Shown in pieces: positions 1 to 9,362 of a stretch of 64,000 bases of DNA. A model generated the notes under the pieces. The model saw only the letters and a list, made by a program, of their open reading frames with translations. It had not been told where the DNA came from and did no database searches. The position numbers and the translations under genes were made by a program. The stretch spans positions 10,378,501-10,442,500 of the forward strand of contig NZ_CP011509.1 of assembly GCF_001027285.1 (NCBI RefSeq), in the 5' to 3' direction. Each line of letters begins with the position of its first letter. The stretch's first letter is position 1. This stretch comes from Archangium gephyra (GTDB lineage: Bacteria; Myxococcota; Myxococcia; Myxococcales; Myxococcaceae).

Positions 1-1606
1 CTGCAAGCACGAGGAGGAGAGCTTCCGCCGCACGCTCAACCGCGGCATGAAGCTCATCGACGAGGAAGTGGCCCGGATGAAGCAGTCCGGGGCCAAGGTC
101 CTCTCGGGCGAGAAGGTCTGGGAACTGCACGGCACCTACGGCTTCCCGTGGGACCTGACGGAGATCATCCTCAAGGAGCGCGGCTTCGAGGCCGACATCG
201 CGGGCTACGAGAAGCTCAAGAAGGAGGAGGCCGAGAAGGGCACGGACGAGGGCGGCATCAGCAAGGACAAGGCCATCGCCACGGTGCACCTCAAGCTGCT
301 CGAGCGCCTGGGCCCCACCGAGTTCCTCGGCTACGAGGGCGTGGGCCACGAGGGCGAGGGCTCCGTGCGCGCCATCATCAACAAGGGCGGCGTGGAGCTG
401 ACCGAGGCCCAGGAGGGTGACGAGGTGGAGCTGGTGCTGGACCGCACGCCCTTCTACGGCGAGTCCGGCGGCCAGGTCGGTGACACCGGCCGCATCGTGG
501 GCCACGGCGGCAAGGCGGTGGCGCAGGTGCTGGATGCGCAGCGTCCGGTGCAGGGCCTCATCGTCCACCAGGTGAAGGTGACCCAGGGCACCCTCAAGGT
601 GGGTGACATGGTGCAGGCGGGCGTGGACGGCCAGCGGCGCTCGTCCATCCGCGCCAACCACTCGGCCACGCACCTGCTGCACAAGGCGCTCAAGATGGTG
701 CTCGGCGAGCACGTCAAGCAGGCCGGCTCCGTGGTGGCGCCGGACTACCTGCGCTTCGACTTCTCGCACTTCTCGCCCATGACGCCCGAGCAGCAGGAGC
801 AGGTGGAGGACCTGGTCAACGGGTGGATCCGCGAGAACGCCGAGTCCCAGACGCGCGTGATGAACCTGGAGGACGCGAAGAAGTCCGGCGCCGTCGCCAT
901 GTTCGGCGAGAAGTACGGCGAGACGGTGCGCGTCGTCACCGTGCACCCGCAGTCCACCGAGCTGTGCGGCGGCACCCACGTGCGGCGCAGCGGTGACATC
1001 GGGCTCTTCAAGGTGACGGGCGAGAGCGGCGTGGCCTCGGGCGTGCGGCGCATCATCGCCGTCACCGGCCTCGGCGCCATCCAGTACATGCGCGAGACCG
1101 AGCGCGAGCTGAAGAAGGCCGCCGAGCTGCTGAAGACCTCGCCCAAGGACCTGGTCAAGCGCGTGGAGTCCACGCAGAAGCGCGTGAAGGAGCTGGAGCA
1201 CAAGATCGAGGAGATGGCCGTCAAGGCGCAGGCCGGCTCCAGCAAGGATCTGCTCGAGCAGGCGCGCGACATCAACGGCATGAAGGTGCTCGCCACGCGG
1301 ATGGATCCGGCGGATCCGAATGTGTTCCGCGGGCTGGCGGACCAGCTGAGAGATCGCATGAAGTCCGGCGTGGTGGTCATCGGCGGAGAGAAGGACGGCA
1401 AGGTCGTCCTGCTGGTGGCGGCGACCAAGGACGTGGTGGCCCGGGGCATCCACGCGGGCAACCTGCTCAAGGAGATGGCCAAGGAGGTCAACGGCCGCGG
1501 CGGTGGCAAGCCGGACCTGGCCCAGGGCGGTGGCGAGGATCCCTCGCGCATCCCCAACGCCTTCGACAAGTTCTACGAGCTGGTGAAGGGGACGAACCTC
1601 TCATGA
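1..1606 (+). CDS. alaS: alanyl-tRNA synthetase, 3' part (5' end outside window)
   Basis: Charges tRNA-Ala with alanine and hydrolyses mischarged Ser/Gly-tRNA. The frame is open from base 2, so about 535 C-terminal residues are visible of a family length near 870-900; the catalytic core is upstream of the window. The zinc site of the editing domain is complete: HSATH at 659-673 and CGGTH at 965-979. The C-terminal C-Ala/DHHA1 domain follows a coiled-coil (about 1095-1260), with its glycine-rich GGGKPDLAQGGG stretch near 1500-1535 and the family-type FDKFYELV end. The internal ATG at 47 is not the start, because the conserved reading continues upstream of it. The stop overlaps the next gene by 4 bases (ATGA), which suggests translational coupling. 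Confidence 0.97.
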   Translation, partial: CKHEEESFRRTLNRGMKLIDEEVARMKQSGAKVLSGEKVWELHGTYGFPWDLTEIILKERGFEADIAGYEKLKKEEAEKGTDEGGISKDKAIATVHLKLLERLGPTEFLGYEGVGHEGEGSVRAIINKGGVELTEAQEGDEVELVLDRTPFYGESGGQVGDTGRIVGHGGKAVAQVLDAQRPVQGLIVHQVKVTQGTLKVGDMVQAGVDGQRRSSIRANHSATHLLHKALKMVLGEHVKQAGSVVAPDYLRFDFSHFSPMTPEQQEQVEDLVNGWIRENAESQTRVMNLEDAKKSGAVAMFGEKYGETVRVVTVHPQSTELCGGTHVRRSGDIGLFKVTGESGVASGVRRIIAVTGLGAIQYMRETERELKKAAELLKTSPKDLVKRVESTQKRVKELEHKIEEMAVKAQAGSSKDLLEQARDINGMKVLATRMDPADPNVFRGLADQLRDRMKSGVVVIGGEKDGKVVLLVAATKDVVARGIHAGNLLKEMAKEVNGRGGGKPDLAQGGGEDPSRIPNAFDKFYELVKGTNLS

Positions 1607-2235
1607 GCCCGAGCACCCGAGGCCTCACGGTGCTCCTCTGCGCGGCGGCCCTGCTCGGGGGCTGCAAGAAGGAGGAGCAGCCCGCGGCGAGCGAGGACCG
1701 CACCCTGGAGAAGCTGCGCCAGGAGGTGGACCGCGTGAACCAGGGCGGGGCTCCCTCCGCCGCGCCCGACGAGAGCGATCCCAACGCCCGGCTGGCGGGC
1801 CTCGCCGCCGGCCAGGAACAGGAGAAGCCCAGGACGTACACGCTGCCCTCCAAGGAGAAGGTGAAGGTGGACACGCTCGCGCTCCAGCCCACCGGGTTGG
1901 AGTCGCTGCACTCGCTGCGCGGCACGGGCAAGGTGGCCCTCACCACCGACGAGCTGTTCCTGCGCGTGAAGTTCGACGCGGAGAACGTCGGCGAGAGCGC
2001 CGTGCACGTGCCCTTCTCGACGGCGCGGCTGGTGGACGCGGGGGGCAAGGAGTACCCCCTCGCCCGGGATGCCCAGACCGTCGCGGGGACGCGCAAGCTG
2101 GACCGGACCTGGGAGAACGAGCAGCGCGACTCGATGGACCTCCTCTTCGAGGTGCCGCCGGACGCCATCGCTCCAGGGCTGTCCCTCCTGATTACCAACA
2201 GCAGCGGCGCGGACGTTCGCATCCCGCTGCAATGA
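1603..2235 (+). CDS. predicted lipoprotein, DUF4352-like fold
   Basis: A 210-residue protein with a short hydrophobic signal and lipobox LLGGC, so it is probably acylated and exported. A charged, flexible segment follows (about residues 23-75). The C-terminal half (about 80-210) looks like the Ig-like extracellular fold of the DUF4352 type, which in other proteins mediates envelope contacts. The start codon overlaps the alaS stop (ATGA), so it is probably translated from the alaS message. No catalytic motif is visible. The lipoprotein call is firm; the fold assignment rests on pattern only. Confidence 0.75.
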   Translation: MSPSTRGLTVLLCAAALLGGCKKEEQPAASEDRTLEKLRQEVDRVNQGGAPSAAPDESDPNARLAGLAAGQEQEKPRTYTLPSKEKVKVDTLALQPTGLESLHSLRGTGKVALTTDELFLRVKFDAENVGESAVHVPFSTARLVDAGGKEYPLARDAQTVAGTRKLDRTWENEQRDSMDLLFEVPPDAIAPGLSLLITNSSGADVRIPLQ

Positions 2236-2261
2236 GGCCCTCCGGGAGACGGTGACGCACG

Positions 2262-5200
2262 GTGACGGTCGGGCCCAAGCTGATCCCGCTGCGCATCCGC
2301 CTCCCGTACGCGACGGAGGAGGACTTCGTCGAGAAGTACGGCTCCAACGTCGCGCGTGGGGGCCTCTTCATCGCCACGCGCTCGCCCAAGCCCGAGGGCA
2401 CGGGACTCGCCTTCGAGCTGGTGCTGGCCGATGGGGGGCGCCTGCTGCGCGGCGAGGGCGTGGTGGTGAAGTCCCAGGCCGAGGGCCCTCGCGCCGGGAT
2501 GACCGTGCGCTTCGTGCGCCTCGATGCGTACAGCAAGGCGCTCATCGACCGCATCCTCGCCCGCCGCAACAACCCCGGCACCGAGAGCACCGCCAGGACC
2601 ACTGACGTGGCGGCCGGGACTCCCGCCGAGGTGCCCGAGCCGCCCGCGGGCCCGCCCGTCGAGACTCCACGCGCGGAAGAGCCCGCGCCGCGGGAGCCGG
2701 CTCCGCGCCCGGAGGCCGCGACGGGCATGGCGAAACGCGGCCGGCCCGTCATCTCCGCGGAAGCGCTTCGCAAGCAGGCCGCGACGCCCCCAGCGCCCAT
2801 CGCGTCTCCACCGGCGGCCACCAGCCCAGCGGCTCCCGACGTCCCAGCCGCACACGAGCCGGCCGCGCCCGGGGTGCCTCCGCGTCCGGAGCCCGTCGCA
2901 CCGGCCCAGGTGGCCGCGAAGCCCGCAGCGCCCAAGCCCGCCGCACCGGCCCAGGTGGCCGCGAAGCCCGCAGCGCCCAAGCCCGCCGCCGCGAAACCGG
3001 CCGCTCCGAAGCCGGCATCCACGGCCGCTCCGGGACCCGTGTCACCGGCACCGGCGCCAGGTCCGGCGAAACAGACGGCCCCCGCCGCGCCCACCCGTGC
3101 GCCTGAGCCGAAGACCCCTGCGCCCACGCAGGCACCGCCTCCGGCCTCCGCGAAGCCGGCCACGCCCGCCGCCCCACCCCGAACGCCTTCTCCGAAACCC
3201 GCCGCGCCCCCTCCGCCCCAGGCGGTGACTCCTCCCGCCGCCCTCCCCGCGCGACAGGAAGTCCCGCCCACGCCGAAACCGGCGGCGCCCACCGCCCCCG
3301 CGTCCGCGCCCGCTCCAGCGAGAGTGCCCACGCCCGTGGAGGTCCCCGCGGCTCCCGCGCGGCCCACGACCCAGGACCTCATCGCCCATGCCGTCCTGGA
3401 TCATCTCGCCCCCGACGAGGAGCTGATCTCCCCCGAGAGCATCACCCTGGAGCCCGAGCCCCCCACGCCTGCTCCGCCCGTGAACGTGGCGCCCCCGGCT
3501 CCCGCTCCGGTGGTGCCTCCCGTCTCCGTGCCACCGGATCCGCCCGTCGCCGAGACTCCGGCCCCGGCGGCCCCCACCCCGCCTCCAGCGGAGGAGCCCC
3601 GCCGTTCCGTCTCGCCCGAGTCCAAGGGCCGCCGGCGCGCCATCCTCGACGTGCCCGTCTCCACGCCCGTGGTGGCCGCGCTCCCCGAGGTGGTGCTCGG
3701 CATCGACCTCGGCACCTCGCAGGCGCGCGTCGCCGTCCACCACCAGGGCACGCTCCAGCTCATCCCCCTGGGCGAGGCCAGGTCCCTCCCCGCGCTCATC
3801 GCCGTGGACGCCTCGGGCCAGCTCCTCGTGGGTGCCGCCGCCAGGGCCGAGGCCGAGCGCTCCCCTCGCCACGCCATCCACGGACTGCGCCGCTTCCTCG
3901 GCCTGCGGGCCCGCTCGCCCCTGGTGCGCGCGCTCGGCGGTCCCCTGCCCTTCCCCATCTCCACCGGTCCTCACGGAGATGCCAGCATCGAGCTCCAGGG
4001 CCGCGGCCACCGCCTCCCCGAGCTCGCCGCCCAGCTCCTGCGCGAGCTCAAGTCCGCCACCACCGCCTTCCTCGGCCACGAGGCCACGCGCGCCGTCCTC
4101 TGCGTCCCCGCCCACTTCGACGACCGCCAGCGCGCCGCCATGCGCGAGGCGGGAGCACTCGCCGGGCTCGATGTCCTGCGCATCCTCAACGCGCCCTCGG
4201 CCGCGGCGCTCGCCTTCGGTCATGAGCGGGGGCTCGCCCGCAAGCGCCTGCTCGTGGTGGAGCTCGGTGGCGGCGGCCTCGACGTGTCCGTCGTCCAGCT
4301 CACCGGGGATGATCTCGAGGTCATCACCACCGGGGGAGATCCCACCGTGGGCGGCATGGACTTCGACGCGCGCATCGCCGAGGCGCTCGCCAGCGAGCTC
4401 CAGGCCCAGGGCCTCCCGCGCCCCGAGCACCCCGCCGACTGGCTCCCCCTGCTCACCGCCGCCGAGGCCGCCAAGGTGGCCCTCAGCGAGCGCGACGAGG
4501 TCTCCTTCCCGCTCCCCGGCGCCGCCGCTCCGTTCTCGCTCAACCGCGAGCGCCTGGAGGCCCTCACCGCGGACCTGGTGCAGCGCATCACCCTCGTCGT
4601 GCGCCACGTGCTCGAGTCCAGCGCGCTCTCGCCGCAGGGGCTCGACGAGGTGCTGCTGCTGGGAGGCCAGGGCCGCTCGCCGCTGGTGCGCCGCCGGCTG
4701 GAGGAGAGCCTGGGTGTGCCCGTGCGCGCGGACAGGGAGTCCACCCACGAGGCCACCCACTCGGTGGCGCTTGGCGCGGCGCTGCTGGGACAGGGACTGC
4801 TCGATGCGGCCGCGGGCAAGCCCGGCGCCACCGTCTCCGAGGTGCTCTCCGTCCCCATCGGCGTCGCCGAGCGCGGGGGCACGCTGCGCCGCGTCCTCGA
4901 GCGCAACACGCGGCTGCCCGCGGAGAAGACGCTCGTGCTGCCCGTCACACCCGGGCCGCTCACGCTCGCCCTCTTCCAGGGGCCCTCTCCCGTCGCCGCG
5001 GAGAACGAGTACCTCGGCACGCTCGCCTTCACCATCGAGCGTCAGGGCGAGGCCGAGGTGCACTTCAGCCTCTCGCAGGATGGCATCCTCTCGCTCGCGG
5101 CCACGCTGCCCGGCGTGAAGCGCCACGCCGTCACGCTTGCCCTGGACATGCCCGAGGACGCGGAGCTGGAAGCCGTCATGTCCCGCTCGCCGCTGGAGGG

Positions 5201-5264
5201 CGAGCCCGAGGCGCGTCCAAGTGGTCTGCTCTCCGGCCTGCGCAAGCTCTTCGGCCGCCGCTAG
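2262..5264 (+). CDS. PilZ-like domain / Pro-Ala linker / Hsp70 (DnaK-like) fusion
   Basis: A 1000-residue protein starting at GTG 2262. Residues 1 to about 115 resemble the PilZ-like domain found in many myxobacterial proteins (TIGR02266 type; c-di-GMP binding not shown). About 360 residues of Pro/Ala-rich linker follow, including a perfect 45-bp tandem duplication (2898-2987). From about residue 476 there is an Hsp70 ATPase: phosphate-1 motif GIDLGTSQA, phosphate-2 motif ELGGGGLDVS, and adenosine motif LLGGQGRSPLV. A shortened substrate-binding part follows. It is probably a cytoplasmic chaperone-like ATPase with a signalling or docking N-terminus. No DnaJ or GrpE partner is adjacent. The GTG choice is supported by GGGAGAC about 11 bases upstream and by the domain beginning immediately. 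Confidence 0.82.
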   Translation: MTVGPKLIPLRIRLPYATEEDFVEKYGSNVARGGLFIATRSPKPEGTGLAFELVLADGGRLLRGEGVVVKSQAEGPRAGMTVRFVRLDAYSKALIDRILARRNNPGTESTARTTDVAAGTPAEVPEPPAGPPVETPRAEEPAPREPAPRPEAATGMAKRGRPVISAEALRKQAATPPAPIASPPAATSPAAPDVPAAHEPAAPGVPPRPEPVAPAQVAAKPAAPKPAAPAQVAAKPAAPKPAAAKPAAPKPASTAAPGPVSPAPAPGPAKQTAPAAPTRAPEPKTPAPTQAPPPASAKPATPAAPPRTPSPKPAAPPPPQAVTPPAALPARQEVPPTPKPAAPTAPASAPAPARVPTPVEVPAAPARPTTQDLIAHAVLDHLAPDEELISPESITLEPEPPTPAPPVNVAPPAPAPVVPPVSVPPDPPVAETPAPAAPTPPPAEEPRRSVSPESKGRRRAILDVPVSTPVVAALPEVVLGIDLGTSQARVAVHHQGTLQLIPLGEARSLPALIAVDASGQLLVGAAARAEAERSPRHAIHGLRRFLGLRARSPLVRALGGPLPFPISTGPHGDASIELQGRGHRLPELAAQLLRELKSATTAFLGHEATRAVLCVPAHFDDRQRAAMREAGALAGLDVLRILNAPSAAALAFGHERGLARKRLLVVELGGGGLDVSVVQLTGDDLEVITTGGDPTVGGMDFDARIAEALASELQAQGLPRPEHPADWLPLLTAAEAAKVALSERDEVSFPLPGAAAPFSLNRERLEALTADLVQRITLVVRHVLESSALSPQGLDEVLLLGGQGRSPLVRRRLEESLGVPVRADRESTHEATHSVALGAALLGQGLLDAAAGKPGATVSEVLSVPIGVAERGGTLRRVLERNTRLPAEKTLVLPVTPGPLTLALFQGPSPVAAENEYLGTLAFTIERQGEAEVHFSLSQDGILSLAATLPGVKRHAVTLALDMPEDAELEAVMSRSPLEGEPEARPSGLLSGLRKLFGRR
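2898..2987 (+). repeat. 45-bp perfect tandem duplication in the PilZ-Hsp70 linker
   Basis: Two identical adjacent 45-bp units (2898-2942 and 2943-2987) encode repeats of the type APAQVAAKPAAPKPA. The unit is a multiple of three, so the frame is kept and only linker length changes. It is a recent in-frame duplication. Confidence 0.9.
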
Positions 5265-5269
5265 CGGCC
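5253..5269. terminator. hairpin at the stop codon of the PilZ-Hsp70 gene
   Basis: GGCCGC (5253-5258) pairs with GCGGCC (5264-5269) across the loop CGCTA, and the stop codon lies in the loop. There is no T-tract, so it is only a weak terminator candidate. Confidence 0.3.
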
Positions 5270-5427
5270 CGTGCCTCCCCGGAGACCAGGAGACCGGACG
5301 AGCGCCGTATGCCCTGCTGGGAGCGTGCCCGACCATCCAGACTGTTTCGCAGTCCAGTCCTTCTCATTCCGGACGAATGGCCAGATTCCCGCAAGCAGAC
5401 ATCCGAAGTGCTTGATGGGAGGACGAG

Positions 5428-6075
5428 ATGAAGATCCGTTCGTGGATGGGTGGTATCGCGATGGTTGCCCTCTGCACCGCTGGCTCGGCCCTCGCGGCAA
5501 TCGAGGCCTCGGATGTCGGGCAGCGGCTCGACTTCAATCCGGACCAGACGAAGGTGGGCCTCGACGTGCGCCTGGGCCTCGGTGGTCTCACCGGAGATCT
5601 CGGCGCGCGCACGGCACCGGGCCCATTGCTCGGCATCACGGCGGGTGCACAGCCCTGGCAGTTCATCGGCGTCGAGGCGGGTGTCGAGGGACAGCGCATC
5701 CCCATCGATGACGACCGCGTCGGGGACGAGCAGGCCCTGTACCGCTACAACCTGGGCGTGCTGGCCAAGGCCGGTCCGCTCGTCATGCAGGAGAAGCTGC
5801 GTCCCTACGTGGGCCTGGGCGTTGGCGTGAGCTACCTCAACGCCACCGATGAGGCGGAGACCATCTACGACAACGACATCCTCGCCGAGGTGCCGCTCGC
5901 CGCGGGCCTGGACTACCGCTTCACCGACAACATCTTCGCCGGTGCGCGCGCCTCGTACCGGGTCCTCGTGGGTGACGAGTTCGCGGACACCGCCAGCGTG
6001 ACGTTGGATCCGACCGACGACAACCCGGATGGCAACCTGCTCAACTTCGCCCTCACGGTGGGGGGCCGCTTCTAG
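5428..6075 (+). CDS. outer-membrane beta-barrel protein, OmpA/OprF-barrel-like
   Basis: A 215-residue protein with a clear Sec signal peptide (about residues 1-23, ending SALA). It then shows alternating amphipathic strands, glycine-rich turns and a terminal Phe (GGRF), the usual signature for BAM recognition. The size fits an eight-stranded porin-like barrel. GGGAGGA lies 6 bases upstream of the ATG. It sits alone after a 160-bp gap, which is less G+C-rich than its surroundings and probably holds the promoter. No specific substrate can be named. Confidence 0.8.
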   Translation: MKIRSWMGGIAMVALCTAGSALAAIEASDVGQRLDFNPDQTKVGLDVRLGLGGLTGDLGARTAPGPLLGITAGAQPWQFIGVEAGVEGQRIPIDDDRVGDEQALYRYNLGVLAKAGPLVMQEKLRPYVGLGVGVSYLNATDEAETIYDNDILAEVPLAAGLDYRFTDNIFAGARASYRVLVGDEFADTASVTLDPTDDNPDGNLLNFALTVGGRF

Positions 6076-6144
6076 TCCTCGCGCACTCGCGCCTCATGAA
6101 GTCGAGCCCCGCCGCGCCTCCACCGGGAGCGGCGGGGCTTCCTG

Positions 6145-7509
6145 ATGGCCGGAACACCCACTCTCTGGAGCGCTTCCATCCTTTCCGAGATCGCCATCCT
6201 CCTCATGCTCGTGCTCGCCAACGGAGTCCTCGCCGGGGCGGAGCTGGCCATCATCTCCCTGCGCAAGACGCGGGTGCGCGAGCTGGTGGAGTCAGGCAGC
6301 CGGTCCGCGCGAGCCGTCTCGGGGCTGAGGGAGAACCCGGACCGTTTCCTGGCCACGGTACAGATTGGCATCACGGTGGTGAGCGCCACGGCGGGAGCCT
6401 TCGGCGGCGCCTCCATGGCCCAGCCGCTCGCGGGCGCCCTGCAGGGGCTCGGGGTGCCCGCGCAGACCTCCGCGAAGCTGTCCCTGGCGCTGGTCATCGG
6501 GCTCATCTCCTACCTGTCGCTGGTGCTGGGCGAGCTGGTGCCCAAGTCCCTCGCGCTGCGGTACTCGGAGCGGTACGCGCTGGTCATCGGCCGGCCGCTG
6601 CGGCTCCTGTCCCGGCTGGCGCGGCCCCTGGTGTGGCTGCTCACCGCCAGCTCCAACCTGGTGCTGCGCTTCTTCAAGGACCGGACCTCCTTCAGCGAGG
6701 GCCGCATCACCCCGGAGGAGGTGCAGCAGACGGTGGAGGATGCCTCCCGGTGTGGCGCGCTCCATCCCCGCTCCGGCGACATCGCCTCGCGCGCCCTCGA
6801 GCTGGCGGACCTGAGCGTCGCGGACGTGATGGTGCCGAGGCCCAAGGTGGTGGGGCTGCGCAGGCACGCGCCGCTGGAGGAGTGGAAGCAGGTGCTCCAG
6901 CAGCGGGGCCACTCCCGCCTGCCCGTCTACGAGGACACCGTGGACCGGGTGGTGGGGTATGTCGTGGGCACGGAGCTGTTGAGCATCGTGCTGGAGCAGG
7001 GCACGGTGAACCTGGAGGACGCCCTGCGCCCGGCCTACTTCATTCCGGAGACCACAAGGGCCCTGGACGCGCTCCAGCAGATGCAGGTGCGGCGCACGCC
7101 CATGGCGCTCGTGGTGGATGAGCGGGGCGGGCTCGCCGGGCTCGTCACCCTGGAGGATCTGCTCGAGGAGCTGGTGGGGGAGATCTTCAGCGAGAACGAC
7201 GTCCCCCCCGACACCCTGCACCCGGAGCCGGACGGAACCATCCTCGCGGATGCCACCCTGTCCGTGCGCGAGGTGAACCGGGCGCTCGAGCTGGAGCTGC
7301 CGGAGGGCGAGGCCTTCTCCACGCTCGGCGGGCTCTGCATGGCAATGGCGGGCGTCATCCCCGCGCCGGGCACCCTGCTCACCACGGACGACGGAACGGA
7401 GCTGGAGGTGGTGGAGGCCTCGGCCCGCCGGGTGAAGCAGGTGCGCATCCGCCCACCGGCCCGTCCTCCCGAGGAGGCGGACCCCGAGGCGCAACACCCG
7501 CCCGTGTAG
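6145..7509 (+). CDS. CNNM/CorC-type membrane protein (DUF21 + CBS pair + CorC_HlyC)
   Basis: A 454-residue 'hemolysin family' protein. The N-terminal DUF21 region (about 1-190) has several membrane helices and the typical ANGVLAGAELAI start. A CBS pair follows (about 210-335; for example MVPRPKVV and VDERGGLAGLVTLEDLLEE), then a CorC_HlyC domain (about 350-430). Members of this family are linked to Mg2+/Co2+ efflux or homeostasis; haemolysis is a historical label. It converges with the kinase gene downstream, with a shared hairpin in the 21-bp gap. Confidence 0.9.
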   Translation: MAGTPTLWSASILSEIAILLMLVLANGVLAGAELAIISLRKTRVRELVESGSRSARAVSGLRENPDRFLATVQIGITVVSATAGAFGGASMAQPLAGALQGLGVPAQTSAKLSLALVIGLISYLSLVLGELVPKSLALRYSERYALVIGRPLRLLSRLARPLVWLLTASSNLVLRFFKDRTSFSEGRITPEEVQQTVEDASRCGALHPRSGDIASRALELADLSVADVMVPRPKVVGLRRHAPLEEWKQVLQQRGHSRLPVYEDTVDRVVGYVVGTELLSIVLEQGTVNLEDALRPAYFIPETTRALDALQQMQVRRTPMALVVDERGGLAGLVTLEDLLEELVGEIFSENDVPPDTLHPEPDGTILADATLSVREVNRALELELPEGEAFSTLGGLCMAMAGVIPAPGTLLTTDDGTELEVVEASARRVKQVRIRPPARPPEEADPEAQHPPV

Positions 7510-7513
7510 AGCG

Positions 7514-7532
7514 GAGCCCTCCTGGAGGGCTC
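7514..7532. terminator. bidirectional hairpin between convergent genes
   Basis: GAGCCCT (7514-7520) pairs with AGGGCTC (7526-7532) around CCTGG. It lies in the short gap between two convergent genes, so it probably terminates both; no strong T-tract is present. Confidence 0.5.
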
Positions 7533-9176
7533 AGGCGGCCATTGCTCCGGCCGCCGCGGGAGCCTCTCCAGCGGTGTGCACCGGCAGGGCGATGCGGAAG
7601 GTGGTGCCCCGGCCCGGCTGGCTCTCCACGGTGATGTCGCCGCCGTGCATGGTGATGATGCGCTGGCACACCGAGAGCCCCAGCCCGCTGCCCACGCCCG
7701 CGGGCTTGGTGGTGAAGAAGGGCCGGAAGATGCGCTCCAGGTTCTCGGCGGGAATGCCGCTGCCGGTGTCACTCACCTCCACGAGCACCCGCGCGTCCGG
7801 GGCCTGCCGGGCCACCAGCCGGATCTCGTTCTGATCCACCTGCCCCGGGGGAATCGCGTGCGCCGCGTTGATGATCAGGTTGAGGAACACCTGGCACAGG
7901 CGGGCCGCGTTGCCATGCGCACGGGGCGCTCCCTCCGTCTGCATCACCACCCGCGCCCGCTGGCGGACCTCGTGCGCCGCCATCTTCGACGCGCTCCGCA
8001 GCACCGACTCCAGGTCCACCGGGCCACTCACCGCGTCGTCCGCGCGCGCGAGCATCTTCAAGTCCTGCACCAGCAGCTTCACCCGCTCGGCGCCCTCGTG
8101 TGCCTCGGAGAGCGCCGCCAGCAGCTCCTCGCGCTCCAGTGGCGAGGGCGCGCCCTGCATCCGATCCAGCTCCTCGCGCGCGTAGCTCAGGTTGCCGAGG
8201 ATGAAGGCGAGCGGGTTGTTGATCTCATGGCCCACGCCCGCCGCCAGCTGGCCCACCGTCACCAGCCGGTCCGCGAAGAGCAGCTGCGCGTTGGCCTCCT
8301 CCAACTGGGTGGTACGCTGGCGCACCGTCTCCTCCAGCAGGGTGTTGTAGCGGCGCATCTCCCGCTCGGAGGACTCGGCCTCCGCCTTGGCCAGCCGCTC
8401 CTTCTCGCGCACGGTGTCGCGCAGCTCCTCCATCATCCGGTTGAAGGCCCGCGCCAGCATGGCGTACTCGTCCGCGCCCTTCACCGGCAGCTCGGTGGTG
8501 AAGTCCCCCCGGCCGATGCGCGCCGCCCCCCGCAGCAGCTCCCGCGACGAGCGCCTCAGGGTGATGAGCACGGTGGCCGCCAGCGACAGCACCAGGCCCA
8601 GGGCCACGAGCGGCACGGCCACGCCGAACACCTGGTTGGCCCGCAGCGCCACGAGCCGATCCCTCTTGTGCCGCGCCAACCGCTCGCGATTCATCACCCA
8701 GGCCGTGTCCAGGTGCGGCATCACCTCCGTGCGGAAGGAGTCGATCGACTCGTGCAGCACCCGGTCCTCCCCTTCCGTCCCGGCCTGCCGCACGCGCGCC
8801 TCCTGACGCTCCATCCATCCCAGGTGCGCCCGCTGGGCCGCGTCGACGAGGGCGAGCACGCCGGGGACATCCTCGGGCGTCCGCTCGATCGTGACCAACT
8901 CCCGGAGGTGAGCGAAGTCCGCCTCGGCGCGCCGCCGCTCGGCCGCGAGCACCGCGTCAGGCTCCTGCCCCTTGCCGCGCGCCTCGAGCAGCGAGTGCGG
9001 CACCCAGACGGCGTCACCGGTCAGCTTGCCGTACAGGGTGTTCTGCTCCTGCATGGCGAAAACCTGCTCCGTGCTCCGCAGTCCCCGGCTGGCGAGGGAG
9101 TACAGCGCCCCCCCACCACGGCGACGAGCCCCACCGCCACCGCCGCGAACAGCAGGATTCTGGTGCGCACCGTCAT
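7531..9176 (-). CDS. membrane sensor histidine kinase (TM-sensor-TM-HAMP-HisKA-HATPase), apparent frameshift
   Basis: The long frame starts at ATG 9054 (507 aa): an extracytoplasmic helical sensor (to about 140), a membrane helix (143-166), HAMP (167-220), a coiled-coil, a HisKA with phospho-acceptor His276 (GVGHEINNPLAFI), and HATPase_c (N box INAAHAI, G boxes DTGSGIP and GVGSGLGLS). A second frame begins at ATG 9176 after a GAGAGG site and encodes the missing first helix, then runs off-frame at a run of seven G (9108-9114 on the + strand as C). Adding one G joins them into about 548 aa with a normal two-helix topology. So this is either a homopolymer sequencing error or an inactivated gene. 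No response regulator is adjacent. Confidence 0.85.
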
Positions 9177-9269
9177 CGCATTGGCCTCTCGGATGGGACC
9201 CCCGGGGCTACCCCAGTGCCCGAAACCCGGCCGCCAATACCCTAAACCCGCTATTCAAGCTAGACGAGA

Positions 9270-9299
9270 ATTATCCAGCAGGACGGTATTTGTCGACAA
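9270..9299 (-). promoter_or_regulatory. candidate sigma-70 promoter of the 7531-9176 kinase
   Basis: Reading the minus strand: -35 TTGTCG (9299-9294), an 18-base spacer, and -10 GATAAT (9275-9270), in an AT-rich island of otherwise G+C-rich DNA, about 90 bases before ATG 9176. The -35 overlaps the perfect palindrome TTGTCGACAA (9290-9299), a possible operator. Confidence 0.45.
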
Positions 9300-9328
9300 C
9301 CCACCAGAGTGACGATCCGGTGAACGAC

Positions 9329-9351
9329 GGGGGCCGCCCGCGGCGGCCCCC
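9329..9351 (-). terminator. strong hairpin downstream of gshA
   Basis: GGGGGCCGCC (9329-9338) pairs perfectly with GGCGGCCCCC (9342-9351) across a 3-base loop, just after the glutamate-cysteine ligase gene. A T-tract is missing, so it may only stabilise the 3' end. Confidence 0.5.
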
Positions 9352-9362
9352 GGAGGCCCTGC

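Noticed and set aside
3042-5336. 764-codon minus-strand open frame
   Set aside because: Antisense of the PilZ-Hsp70 gene, which has real motifs.
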